From: Streptomyces sp. AC558_RSS880
GTDB lineage: Bacteria > Actinomycetota > Actinomycetes > Streptomycetales > Streptomycetaceae
DNA length: 64,000 bases
Assembly (NCBI RefSeq): GCF_019049255.1
Contig: NZ_JAGMUJ010000007.1
Coordinates: 186,001-250,000, forward strand
Direction of reading: 5' to 3'
Each line of letters begins with the position of its first letter. Position 1 is the first letter of the stretch. A program made the position numbers and the translations under genes. Positions 53,666-62,465 of the stretch are shown in pieces. A model generated the notes under the pieces. The model was not told where the DNA came from and did no database searches. It was given only the letters and a program-made list of their open reading frames with translations.

Positions 53666-56600
53666 TCGCCTCCCCGCTCCCGCAGCGACGTCACCGGGTC
53701 CGCCCTGCGCAGGGCCAGTACGGCCGTGATCAGCAGGGGCGCCGCGGCCACGGCGGCCAGGAGGGCGGCCACCCGGGCGGGCGGCAGCTCCACCAGGACC
53801 CCGGGGACCGGGCGGGTGGCCTCCGCGGTCAGCATGACCAGGGGGATCACCGCCCGGGCCAGCACCGTGCCGAGCAGGACGCCCACCGCCAGCGCCAGAC
53901 CGACCAGCACCCCCTGCTCGACGAGGACCACCCGGGCCAGCCGCCGCCGGGAGGCGCCGAGCGCGCGCAGCACCGCGAACTCGGCGGACCGCTCCCGCAG
54001 CGACCCCGCCGCGCTCACCGCGAACCCGACCGCCGTCAGCGCCGCCGCCGCGAGGGCCGCCGCCCCGAACACCGTGCCCGGCCCGGCGCCGAACGGGTCG
54101 TCGCGCAGCTCCGCGGCGATCTCGTCCCGCACCACCACCCGGGACGGATCGACGTCGGGCCGGCCGCGCAGCGCCCCCGCCACCCGCGCCGACGCGCCCG
54201 GCGCGGTCGCCAGCCACCACTCGTTCGGCAGCACGCTCTCCCCCTGGCGCGCCTGGATCATCCGGTTGACGGACCGCAGGTCGACGAGGAGGGCCCCGCC
54301 GTCGTCCTTCCCGCCGACCGGCGTGGACGGCAGCTCCCGCACCGCCCGCACGAGCCGCAGCGGCACGGTGGACCCGCCGATCCGCACGTCCACCCGCTGC
54401 CCCGGACGCGCGCCCGTGGAGGCGAGGTAGCGGTCCGTCGCCACGGCGGTGACCTCGGACGACGGCGGCTGCGGCACCTGGAGGCCGACCGTGAGCGGCG
54501 AGGGCCGCCAGGCCAGGTCCGCCGGGAGGTGACCGGTGCCGTAGACGACGGTCGTCGGGTCGCCGGGGACCACGCGGGGCGGGGCCGGGCCGGTGTCCCC
54601 GCCGGGGGAGGACGCCGCGCCACCGGCACGCACGGACACCTTCCACTCGGCCGGCGGCGGCAGTTCCCGGTCCCGGCCGCCGGTGTCCGTGGCGGTCAGC
54701 GCCGCCAGGGTGAGGCGGTGCCGCTCGGCCTTCCCTACGGGCTGGGTCAGCTCCAGCCGGAGCCCGGTCAGCGTCAGCGCGCCCAGCGGCGCCTCGGCGG
54801 CCGCCCCGAGGTCGAGGGCGAGGTCGTGGAGGCGGCCGTCGGCGCGCAGCCCGCCGAGGCCGAGCGTGTGCGGGGTGCCGTAGGAGTCCTCCACGGTGGC
54901 GGTGACGTCGACCGGGGTCCGCGCGTCCGCGCCCCGCAGCGCCGCCGTCAGCGTCAGCCGCGCGGTGCCCGCCGGCACGCGGACGCCCGCCGCGGCGCCC
55001 TCCGGCGACAGCCCGGACACCAGCGCGCGCGACGGCACCGGTGCCAGGTCGGAGCGCATCAGCAGCGTGTCCGCCGCGTGCGCGGTGTCCAGCGCCAGCA
55101 CGGTCGCCGTCCGCCCGCCGGACAGCGGCACGGTCGTACGGAAGGCGGGGGCGGCCGCGCGTACGCCGGACACGGCCGCGTACGCCTGACCGCGGCCGAA
55201 CGCGTCCTCCCCGGCGGCCAGGACCCGCACCGGCGCACCGGCCCGGAAGTCCGCCTGGTCGTCCTGCGAGCGCTCCCACGAGGAACCCCGGCCGATCGCC
55301 AGCATGCCCAGCGCCACGGCGAGCACCAGCAGCAGCACCGGTCCGGCCCCGCGCATCGGGCGGCGGCTGAGCTGCCAGCCCGCCAGCGCCCCCGGCAGCC
55401 CGCGGCCGCGGGCCGCCCGGCGCTCGGCCAGCCGCGCCACCGGCGGCAGCAGCCGCAGCGTCAGCACCGTGCCGGCGAGCAGCGCCAGCGCCGGGGCGAC
55501 CACGAGCAGCGGATCGACGCCGAGGTCCTCACCGACGGCACCGGAGGGCCGACGGCTCAGCCGCCAGTACGCCACACCGGCCACCACCAGCAGACCCACG
55601 TCCGCGCCCGCGCGCACCGCGCCCGGCAGCGGCTCGGCACGGCCGGCCGTGAAGGAGGAGACGAGCGCCGGGACCGTGACGGCCAGCGCACAGCCCAGCG
55701 CCACGCCCGCCGCCACCAGCCACACCGCGCCGCGTCCGGCGACCGCGCCGACGGAGGCGTCCAGGTGCAGCCCGATCCGGGCCGGCGCGCCCTGCCCGGC
55801 CAGCAGCCGGGTGAGCGGTCCCGCGAGCAGCGGGGCGCAGGCCGCCGCGGGCACGGCCAGCAGCAGCGCCTCCAGGGCGGCGAGCCGGGCCACCTGGGCG
55901 CGGGAGGCGCCGCGGGCCCGCAACAGCCGGGTCTCACCCGCGCGTTCGGCGCTCAGCAGCCGGGCCACCAGCAGCAGGGCGCACGCGGCGAGGAGGGCGA
56001 GCTGGACCGCGATGACCAGCAGCGTGGAGCGGGAGACGAGCAGGGAGCGCTCGATGCGGTCCAGCGCGGCGGGCAGCTCGCTGGTGGCGGTCGCCGTGCC
56101 GTCCAGCGCCTCGGCCTCGGGCAGGGCGGCGACGCCCCGGCGCACCGCCTCGCGCAGCGCGTCGATCCGCCCGGTCGTCATCGCGGAGAAGCCGGCCGAC
56201 GCCAGCCAGCCCGAGGGACCCGTGCTGACCTCGCCTCCGGTGAACACCGCGGGGTCGGCGAGCAGGGGGCCGTACGTCGTGAAGTGCCCCTGGACGATTC
56301 CCCGGCCGTTCAGGTCGTCCAGCTGCCAGTAGGGCGCGGTGGTGTCCACGGGCCGGTACAGGCCGGTGATCCGGACCGTCACCGGCGGTCCGTCGAGCCG
56401 GTCGTCCAGGGTGAGGCGGGCGCCCGGCTCCAGGGCGAGGACACGGGCGGCGGTCTCCGGGAGGGCGGCCTCGATCTCGGTGCCGGTGCTCTCCGCGGGC
56501 ATCCGGCCCTCGGTGACGCGCACCTGGGTGCGGTCCAGTGCGGCGAAGTGCGTGAGGTCGGGTTCGTCCGCCTCCGCGCGTCCGTCCGGGGGGCGGAGGG

Positions 56601-56940
56601 AGCCGGGCAGGGCGTACGGACCGGAGCGGGTGAGGGTGCGCAGCGTCACCGGCAGTCCGTCGAAGGCCTTCCGGGCGCCTTCGCGTACGGCGGTGTCGGC
56701 GGCGGCGCGGCTTGCCGCCGGGACGGTTTCGGCCTCGACGGTGAGTGTGGTGTCGGCGGCGTCGCGGGGGGCGGCCAGGGCGTGGCGCAGGGAGGCGTCG
56801 CCGACGGCGGCGGAGTAGGCGGTGAGGGTGGCGAGGACGGCCGTGGTCAGGAGGACGGTGAGGAGGGCGGCCGCGAGGAGGGGTCTGTGCGCGCGTGCGC
56901 GGGCGAGCACGAATCTCGCCGAGCCCCCTGCGGATGGCAC
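53662..56940 (-). CDS. FtsX-type ABC permease, 1092 residues
   Basis: A very large permease with N-terminal TM (LLAAALLTVLLTTAVLATLT), a long extracytoplasmic domain, a first FtsX block (LLRARGASRAQVARLAALEA), a second long extracytoplasmic domain and a C-terminal FtsX block (FAVLRALGASRRRLARVVLV). It is first in the permease-permease-ATPase operon. GTG 56940 is preceded by GGGGGGTTG. Most FtsX permeases are 300-450 residues, so the double-loop form is long, as in MacB-like giant permeases of Streptomyces. Confidence 0.86.
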   Translation of the reverse strand: MPSAGGSARFVLARARAHRPLLAAALLTVLLTTAVLATLTAYSAAVGDASLRHALAAPRDAADTTLTVEAETVPAASRAAADTAVREGARKAFDGLPVTLRTLTRSGPYALPGSLRPPDGRAEADEPDLTHFAALDRTQVRVTEGRMPAESTGTEIEAALPETAARVLALEPGARLTLDDRLDGPPVTVRITGLYRPVDTTAPYWQLDDLNGRGIVQGHFTTYGPLLADPAVFTGGEVSTGPSGWLASAGFSAMTTGRIDALREAVRRGVAALPEAEALDGTATATSELPAALDRIERSLLVSRSTLLVIAVQLALLAACALLLVARLLSAERAGETRLLRARGASRAQVARLAALEALLLAVPAAACAPLLAGPLTRLLAGQGAPARIGLHLDASVGAVAGRGAVWLVAAGVALGCALAVTVPALVSSFTAGRAEPLPGAVRAGADVGLLVVAGVAYWRLSRRPSGAVGEDLGVDPLLVVAPALALLAGTVLTLRLLPPVARLAERRAARGRGLPGALAGWQLSRRPMRGAGPVLLLVLAVALGMLAIGRGSSWERSQDDQADFRAGAPVRVLAAGEDAFGRGQAYAAVSGVRAAAPAFRTTVPLSGGRTATVLALDTAHAADTLLMRSDLAPVPSRALVSGLSPEGAAAGVRVPAGTARLTLTAALRGADARTPVDVTATVEDSYGTPHTLGLGGLRADGRLHDLALDLGAAAEAPLGALTLTGLRLELTQPVGKAERHRLTLAALTATDTGGRDRELPPPAEWKVSVRAGGAASSPGGDTGPAPPRVVPGDPTTVVYGTGHLPADLAWRPSPLTVGLQVPQPPSSEVTAVATDRYLASTGARPGQRVDVRIGGSTVPLRLVRAVRELPSTPVGGKDDGGALLVDLRSVNRMIQARQGESVLPNEWWLATAPGASARVAGALRGRPDVDPSRVVVRDEIAAELRDDPFGAGPGTVFGAAALAAAALTAVGFAVSAAGSLRERSAEFAVLRALGASRRRLARVVLVEQGVLVGLALAVGVLLGTVLARAVIPLVMLTAEATRPVPGVLVELPPARVAALLAAVAAAPLLITAVLALRRADPVTSLRERGGE

Positions 56941-57108
56941 CGCAACCCCCCGTGGTTGTCCGGACCTCCGGGTGATGTTGTCAGAGGGGGTGTGCCGGAG
57001 GTAACCGTTCAGGAGGTGGACTTGACCGGATTGTGATCGGAAATCGGCGTTGGGTGACCGGAATGCGAGCGGGAGGGTTCTCTTCGCCCCCGCCGCCCCT
57101 TCCCGTCC

Positions 57109-57155
57109 CGTCCCGGGGCTCCGCCCCGGACCCCGCTCCTCAAACGCCGGAGGGG
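57109..57155. repeat. Common Streptomyces intergenic GC-rich palindrome
   Basis: Around 57110-57128, CCCGGGGCTCCGCCCCGG is palindromic, followed by ACCCCGCTCCTCAAACGCCG. I recall many copies of this sequence between Streptomyces genes. It could end transcription of the globin gene (minus strand). Confidence 0.6.
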
Positions 57156-57177
57156 CTGTTCATGCGGGGCTGTGTCG

Positions 57178-57591
57178 TCAGTCCGGGGAGTTGATCATCG
57201 ATGCCGCCGCGTACGTCAGGTACTTCCACAGGGTCTGTTCGTGTTCCTCGGACAGGCCCAGTTCGTCGACGGCGTCGCGCATGTGCTTCAGCCAGGCGTC
57301 GTGTGCCGCCCGGTCGACCTTGAACGGGACGTGGCGCATCCGCAGGCGCGGGTGGCCGCGGTTCTCGCTGTAGGTGGTCGGACCGCCCCAGTACTGCATG
57401 AGGAACAGCGCCAGCCGCTCCTCGGCCGGGCCCAGGTCCTCCTCGGGGTACATGGGCTTCAGCAGCGGGTCCTCGGCCACTCCTCGGTAGAAACGGTGGA
57501 CGAGCCGGCGGAAGGTCTCCTCCCCGCCGACCTGCTCGTAGAAGGTCTGCTCCTGAAGCGTGCCGCGCCGAATCTCTGTCACGCCGTCCAT
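57178..57591 (-). CDS. glbO: Group II truncated haemoglobin (trHbO)
   Basis: A 137-residue haem protein: FYEQVGGEETFRRLVHRFY with the B10 Tyr, the loop MYPEEDLGPAEERLALFLMQ and the proximal His in HPRLRMRHVPF, ending with TLWKYLTYAAASMINS. It binds O2 or NO at the membrane; protective function against NO is typical. ATG 57591 gives the normal length; GTG 57582 is a possible alternative. The tnpB element is inserted just upstream of it (57641), so its promoter may now lie in or beyond the element. Confidence 0.9.
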   Translation of the reverse strand: MDGVTEIRRGTLQEQTFYEQVGGEETFRRLVHRFYRGVAEDPLLKPMYPEEDLGPAEERLALFLMQYWGGPTTYSENRGHPRLRMRHVPFKVDRAAHDAWLKHMRDAVDELGLSEEHEQTLWKYLTYAAASMINSPD

Positions 57592-57640
57592 GGTCTCAGA
57601 CGCGACGGCATAGGACTCGAGGCCTAGGACCGGGCCTACT

Positions 57641-57780
57641 TTGACATCCTCCCCCTCCTCAAGGGAGGGGGATTCCAATCCGGACGGGTTGGGGTTCACG
57701 GGTGCTCGAGCGGTTGGTGGCCGCTGTCACCCCTCCGGCACCGGCTGTGCGCCGGGGGCGGGGGATCCCGCCCTGTCCTG
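57641..57780 (-). ncRNA. Predicted omega RNA (reRNA) from tnpB 3' end and right end
   Basis: In IS605-type elements the guide RNA covers the end of tnpB and the right-end hairpin, with its guide in the flanking DNA. Here the hairpin with loop TCAAG, followed by GGATGTCAAA on the minus strand, fits. The 5' border is a guess; no promoter is visible. Confidence 0.45.
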
Positions 57781-58945
57781 CCGCGACGTTGACTGCCGCG
57801 TTCTCGTCCGCGTTGCAGGTGAACCCGCAGGATGCGCAGACGAACTCGGTTTGGCTCTTGCGCGAGTCCTTCTCGATCCAGCCGCAGGCACTGCACCGCA
57901 GCGACGTGTACGGGGCGGGGACGTCCTCCACCCGCCCGGGAGCCTTCTCACCGGTGCGGCGGCGCAGCAGACCCCAGCCCTGGGCCAGGATGCTCCGGTT
58001 CAGCCCCGCCTTTTGCCTGACGTTCCTGCCCGGTTGCTCGACGGTTCCTTTCGCTGAGCGGGTCATGGTCGTGATGTTCAGCTTCTCGAACCGGATCAGG
58101 CGGCAGGTGCGGGCGAGCATGGTGCTGGTCTCCTCGCACCAGTCCTTGCGTCGGTCCGTCTCACGGGCCTCCAGCCTGGCCACCTTCGCGTGCTCGGCGG
58201 CCTTGGCCTCGCTGCCCTTCGGGGCACGGGTCGCCCGCCGCTGGTGCTTACGGATCCGGGCGCGCTCCTTGACCGTGAGCTGGGGGCAGTTCAGTTTTCG
58301 GCCGTCGGACAGGGCGGCGGTGATCTTCACGCCCCGGTCGATCCCGATGACCTCACCCGTGCCGGGCGCCGGGATGGGGTTGGGGACGGTCGCGAAGGCG
58401 ATGTGCCACCGACCGTTGCGGAAGGTGACCCGGAAGGTCTTCGCCTGCGGCAGCTCGGCGCGGGTGAGGCGGAAGCGGACCCAGCCGCAGCCGGGCACCT
58501 TCACCCGCGCCCACCGCCGGTTCAGTTTCTGCACCACCACCGACCGGCCCATCACCTGCCTGCCCCGGGCGTTCAGCTTTGGCGAACCGTCCACCTCGAA
58601 CTCCGGGACGCGGTCGGTGCCGATCACCCGGAAGCCTTCGTGCACATGTCTCTTCCGCCAGGTCGGCTCACCGGACCCGGAGGCGAACCGGGCGTTCTTG
58701 GCCTTGGCGAAGTCCTGTAACGCTTGCTGCTGCACATCCGCGTTTCCCGCGGCTAGCCAGCCGTTGTCCCTGCGGGCCTCGGTCAGTTGACGGCACTGCT
58801 CGGCGAACCCGGGAGCGGACCTGCGGCCCGGCCGCCAGCGCGCGTGCTGCTCGACGGCCAGATTCCAGACGTACCGGGCGTGCGCGCAGTGCAGCAGCAT
58901 CCGCTCCACCTGCGCGGCCGTCGGGTACATCCGGAGACGTGACAT
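57659..58945 (-). CDS. tnpB: TnpB RNA-guided nuclease
   Basis: A 428-residue TnpB, ancestor type of Cas12. N-terminal LRMYPTAAQVERMLLHCAHA; RuvC Asp in GIDRGVKI, Glu in RFEKLNI and Asp in CNADENAAVNVA, all present. The zinc ribbon is CSACGWIEKDS... FVCASCGF. The length is normal. ATG 58945 fits. The stop TGA lies inside the loop of the right-end hairpin. It should nick or cut DNA guided by RNA read from the right end, next to a TAM, and help keep the element. Likely active by sequence. Confidence 0.92.
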   Translation of the reverse strand: MSRLRMYPTAAQVERMLLHCAHARYVWNLAVEQHARWRPGRRSAPGFAEQCRQLTEARRDNGWLAAGNADVQQQALQDFAKAKNARFASGSGEPTWRKRHVHEGFRVIGTDRVPEFEVDGSPKLNARGRQVMGRSVVVQKLNRRWARVKVPGCGWVRFRLTRAELPQAKTFRVTFRNGRWHIAFATVPNPIPAPGTGEVIGIDRGVKITAALSDGRKLNCPQLTVKERARIRKHQRRATRAPKGSEAKAAEHAKVARLEARETDRRKDWCEETSTMLARTCRLIRFEKLNITTMTRSAKGTVEQPGRNVRQKAGLNRSILAQGWGLLRRRTGEKAPGRVEDVPAPYTSLRCSACGWIEKDSRKSQTEFVCASCGFTCNADENAAVNVAAGQGGIPRPRRTAGAGGVTAATNRSSTREPQPVRIGIPLP

Positions 58946-59077
58946 GCCGCCAAACGTAGCCCCGACGCTTGCCTTTCTTTTCGCATCCGGCCTGGCTCAC
59001 TCGAACGAGTGAGCCACCTCCGCCACCACTCTCCACCGGGCACCCTGCCTGGCAAGAGAGGTGGACAGGACCGCGAG

Positions 59078-59278
59078 ATGCGGGCCGCGCTCGTGCGGGA
59101 GATCGGTGCGAGCGGGGCCTTCGACGCTGACCCGGTGTGGCGGGAGGCGTACGGCCTCTGGGAGCGCGAGGGGAGGCCGCAGCGCGAACGCTACGGCCTC
59201 ACGGTCGACGCCGAGGGCGACCGCGCCTGGCTGGACGACCCCGGAGGGCCGCACGTCTGGCCGGTGCCCGCCGCGTAG
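59078..59278 (+). CDS. Short hypothetical protein next to the element
   Basis: A 66-residue protein, MRAALVREIGASGAFDADPV then WREAYGLWEREGRPQRERYG, ending LDDPGGPHVWPVP. AGGA is 8 bp upstream of ATG 59078. An upstream in-frame GTG (59009) lies in the element end, so the gene may be a truncated 3' part of a longer one. Family not recognised. Confidence 0.5.
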   Translation: MRAALVREIGASGAFDADPVWREAYGLWEREGRPQRERYGLTVDAEGDRAWLDDPGGPHVWPVPAA

Positions 59279-59287
59279 GACTGTCGT

Positions 59288-60922
59288 TCAGCCCCGGCGG
59301 ATGGTGATCGTCGTCCAGGCGCCCACGTGGACCCGGTCGCCGTCCTGGAGCGGGACCGGGACGAACGGCTGGATCGGCTCGTCCGAGCCGTTGACCGTCG
59401 TGCCGTTCGTCGAGTTCTGGTCGACGACCGCCCACGTGCCGTCCGGCTGCTGCACCAGCACCGCGTGCTGGTGGGAGACGCCCGGGTCCTCCGGCGGGGT
59501 GGACAGATCGATGTCGGGGGTGTCGCCGGTGGAGTGGCGACGGCGCCCGATGGTGATCTGGTTGCCGGTGAGCGTGCGTTGCTGCTCGGGCGAGTACGCG
59601 GGCAGGTTCAGGCCCGCGGCCTCGGGGCCGGAGCGCTGCATCATCGCCATGAAGTACTCACGGTCCGGACCGATGGTCGCGGTCCAGGTCGCCGGTCCCT
59701 GCGGCTGCCGGGGCTGCTGCGGGAAGCCGCCGGGCCCGGGCGGCGCCTGGGTCGCACCGGGCTGCGGGTAGCCGTAACCGCCGCGCTGACCGGGGCCGTT
59801 CGGACCGCCGGGACCGCCGGGACCAGGGCCGGGACCGCCGGGGCCACCAGGACCACCGGGGCCGCCGGTCGGCGGGGAGATCACCCAGTCGTTGTCACCG
59901 CCGCCGAAGGGCGGCCCGCCCGGCTGGGGGCGGCCGGTCTCCTGCGGGAATCCGGGCGGGGCCGGAGGCCCGGGCTGGAACGCCTGCGGAGCACCGGGGC
60001 CGTTCGGGCCACCGGGGCCGCCGGGACCGTTAGGTCCACCGGGACCGCCGGAACCGCCGAAGCCACCGGGCCCGTTCGGACCGCCGGGACCGTTAGGTCC
60101 ACCGGAACCGCCGAAGCCTCCGGGGCCACCAGGCCCACCAGGCCCGTTCGGGCCCCCGGGACCGTTAGGTCCACCAGGACCACCCGGACCGCCGAAGCCT
60201 CCGGGCCCCCCGGGCCCACCAGGTCCGTTCGGGCCACCAGGACCGCCGAAGCCCCCGGGACCGTTAGGTCCACCGGGTCCACCGAAGCGGCCGGGCCCAC
60301 CAGGCCCACCAGGTCCTCCGGGCCCGTTCGGCCCACCAGGACCGTCGGGACCACCGGAACCGTTGGGCCCACCGGGACCACCGAAGCCGCCCGGGCCGGG
60401 CGGACCCGGCGGGGGCGGTACAGGTCGTGAGGGGTCGCCGCCGAAGCCGGGCGGGCCCGGCGGGATCGGCTCGGCGGGGCGGTTCACCTGCGAGGGACGC
60501 GAGCCCTGGTAGTCGAACGAGTCACCGCCGCCGTACGACGGTCCGCCGGGCGGCTGCTGGAAGGGCCCACCCGGACCCGGACCCGGACCCGGGCCGGGGG
60601 CCGGCGGACGCGGGGCGGCCGGGGTGTACGAGGTCGCCGTGTTCGTCAGGAAGTTCCACCGGCACTCCTCGCAGAACGGCGCCGCGCCCTCACGCGGCGT
60701 ACGGCACTGCGGGCACAGCTCCGGCGAGCCGCCGCCGGGGCCACCGAAACCACCGGGGCCGCCAGGACCGCCGGCGGGGCCGCCGGGCGGCGGGAATCCG
60801 TAGCCGCCGCCGGGTGCGGGCGGCGGGGGAGGAGGTGGGGGCACGGCACCCGCCATGCGGTGACCGCACACCTCGCACCAGTCGTCGGAACCCGACTGGT
60901 GTCCGTTCGGGCAGGTCGGCAT
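59288..60922 (-). CDS. FHA-domain protein with zinc ribbons and collagen-like repeat
   Basis: A 544-residue signalling protein. Zinc ribbon 1 is [18 protein letters not shown] and ribbon 2 is [19 protein letters not shown] glycine/proline region of about 300 residues of GGPNGPGG and GGFGGPG units follows, then a C-terminal FHA domain ([40 protein letters not shown]) with the phosphothreonine-binding Arg, Ser and Asn. It probably reads phosphorylation by a Ser/Thr kinase in the same pathway. ATG 60922 starts the first ribbon; the frame is open to 60973. Confidence 0.87.
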   Translation of the reverse strand: MPTCPNGHQSGSDDWCEVCGHRMAGAVPPPPPPPPAPGGGYGFPPPGGPAGGPGGPGGFGGPGGGSPELCPQCRTPREGAAPFCEECRWNFLTNTATSYTPAAPRPPAPGPGPGPGPGGPFQQPPGGPSYGGGDSFDYQGSRPSQVNRPAEPIPPGPPGFGGDPSRPVPPPPGPPGPGGFGGPGGPNGSGGPDGPGGPNGPGGPGGPGGPGRFGGPGGPNGPGGFGGPGGPNGPGGPGGPGGFGGPGGPGGPNGPGGPNGPGGPGGPGGFGGSGGPNGPGGPNGPGGFGGSGGPGGPNGPGGPGGPNGPGAPQAFQPGPPAPPGFPQETGRPQPGGPPFGGGDNDWVISPPTGGPGGPGGPGGPGPGPGGPGGPNGPGQRGGYGYPQPGATQAPPGPGGFPQQPRQPQGPATWTATIGPDREYFMAMMQRSGPEAAGLNLPAYSPEQQRTLTGNQITIGRRRHSTGDTPDIDLSTPPEDPGVSHQHAVLVQQPDGTWAVVDQNSTNGTTVNGSDEPIQPFVPVPLQDGDRVHVGAWTTITIRRG

Positions 60923-61004
60923 GTCGGCGCTTCCCCCTCTCCTTGTCCGGCCGGTTCCGGCCGGTTTCTCCAACCCCGAGGGGTCAGGCTCGACTACTTA
61001 CGGA

Positions 61005-62354
61005 TCACTTCTTTACACGAACAGTCTTTGTCGACCGAGTCTCGAGCGTCATCTCGTCGGCCTCCTCGACCTTCGCCTTCAGTCGCACAGTACCTGTCGC
61101 GGCATCGACCACGTCCACCACCTTCGCAAGCAGTTTCGCAGTATCCGCGTTGCCGGACGCGCTCGCGAGCTGCACGGCCCTGCCCAGTTTGGCCGTCGCT
61201 CCGTCGATATCCCCCTCTTTGCGCAGATCCAGACCCTGTCGGATGACTTCCGCCAGTTCCGCCTGCCCGGTGTAGTGGGCGACCTGGGGGTTGATCGACG
61301 TCGAGGCGGCCATGTCGTCCGTCCACACGGCCCGGACCAGACCCTGCGCCCCGAGGCTGCGCACGCTGCCGTCGGACGACTGCGGAATCACCAGCGACAG
61401 CCGGGCCGCCAGCATCTCCTGCCCGATGCCCGCGGGCGGCACCTCGACGCAGACGTGGTAGTCGCGGGACTCGTCACCCCAGGAACCCAGCGGGTAGTCG
61501 CCCGCACGCGGACCCGCCTCCGTACGGCGGCCGGTCAGCTCCTCGACCGTCGGCGCGACCTGCTTGACGAACCTCACCGTCGTGCCGACCGGGGTCCACA
61601 GCCGCAGCGAGACGTCCGCGACCTCCTTGCCCATCGCCGTCTCCATCATCCGCGTGAAGTCGGCGGCGAGACCGGCCGGGTCGGCGACGATGTCGGCGGT
61701 GCCGAGGAGGGCGGAGGCGATGGCTGTGACTTCTTTCACTTCCCAGTCGGTGCCCACTCCGCGGGCGTCACAGGTGAACCGTCCGGCGCAGGCGTCCAGG
61801 GCCGCCTTCAGGTCCTGCGGCGACTCGTGCTCGTTGCGGCCGTCGGTGAGCAGGATGCCGTGCCGGATCGCCACGTCCGCCGACGCCAGCAGCCGGTCGG
61901 CCAGTCGCAGCCAGGTGCCGATCGCCGTGCCGCCGCCCGCGCTCAGCTTCCGCAGCGCCTGCTTGGCCTGCTCACGGGTGCCCGCGTCGGCGACCGCCAG
62001 GGCGCCGCCGCCCGGATACACCTCCTTGGCCACGTGCGTGCCGCCGACCACCGCGAAGTTCACGCCGTCGCGCAGGGCGTCGATCGCGGCGGCCGTCGCG
62101 TCGCGGGCGTTGCGCATCTTGGCCGGCGGGTAGTCCATCGAACCCGAGCAGTCGACCATGAGGACCACGGCCGCCGACGGCCCCTCACCGGGCGGGTAGA
62201 GGTGGGGTGCCGCCACCGCGCTGCCGATGGTGCCGCCGCCGGTCGCGGTCACCGTGACGATGGCGTTGACCTCGCGGCCGCCCTCCGGCAGGTACTCGTT
62301 CTGGTACACGTCCACCGAGAACTGCGGCACGTTCGATTTCGAGAAATTGGCCAT
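61005..62354 (-). CDS. VWA-domain protein
   Basis: A 449-residue protein with a von Willebrand A domain: MIDAS motif DCSGSMD near residue 68, LTDGRNEHE, and the C-terminal part with strand-rich segments and an alpha-helical end (AKLLAKVVDVVDAATG). It has no signal or TM. ATG 62354 has AAGGGGGAG 10 bp upstream. It lies between FHA and PP2C genes on one strand, and likely forms a metal-dependent protein-protein hub in that pathway. Confidence 0.87.
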   Translation of the reverse strand: MANFSKSNVPQFSVDVYQNEYLPEGGREVNAIVTVTATGGGTIGSAVAAPHLYPPGEGPSAAVVLMVDCSGSMDYPPAKMRNARDATAAAIDALRDGVNFAVVGGTHVAKEVYPGGGALAVADAGTREQAKQALRKLSAGGGTAIGTWLRLADRLLASADVAIRHGILLTDGRNEHESPQDLKAALDACAGRFTCDARGVGTDWEVKEVTAIASALLGTADIVADPAGLAADFTRMMETAMGKEVADVSLRLWTPVGTTVRFVKQVAPTVEELTGRRTEAGPRAGDYPLGSWGDESRDYHVCVEVPPAGIGQEMLAARLSLVIPQSSDGSVRSLGAQGLVRAVWTDDMAASTSINPQVAHYTGQAELAEVIRQGLDLRKEGDIDGATAKLGRAVQLASASGNADTAKLLAKVVDVVDAATGTVRLKAKVEEADEMTLETRSTKTVRVKK

Positions 62355-62465
62355 GCCTGTTCGCTCCCCCTTGGCTGCCCCGACGGCGCGGGGCGACGAC
62401 GGCTGACGGACCGGTCCCCTCCGGTCCGTTGAGGCTTCCCCGTGCGAGGCGTCCCGTAAGCGGCC

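Larger units (their letters stand above)
57641..59016 (-). mobile_element. IS200/IS605-type element with tnpB only
   Basis: A tnpB gene bounded by two hairpins: left end (upstream of tnpB) GGCTCACTCG/CGAGTGAGCC at 58994-59015, right end TCCCCCTCC/GGAGGGGGA at 57650-57672. No tnpA gene is present, so it relied on one in trans. It is placed between the globin and the small gene at 59078. Exact edges and the TAM need comparison with an empty site. Confidence 0.75.

Noticed and set aside
52189..57036. Open frame of about 1600 codons antisense to the FtsX permeases
   Set aside because: Composition is Gly/Arg/His/Gln-rich with no domain, and the minus strand holds two clear permeases.
59009..59077. 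Upstream in-frame GTG for the 66-residue protein
   Set aside because: It lies in the left-end hairpin of the IS605-type element and adds no conserved sequence.
59327..60512. Repetitive region considered as a CRISPR array or VNTR
   Set aside because: The repeats are codon repeats for Gly-Pro-Asn in the FHA protein, without constant-length spacers.
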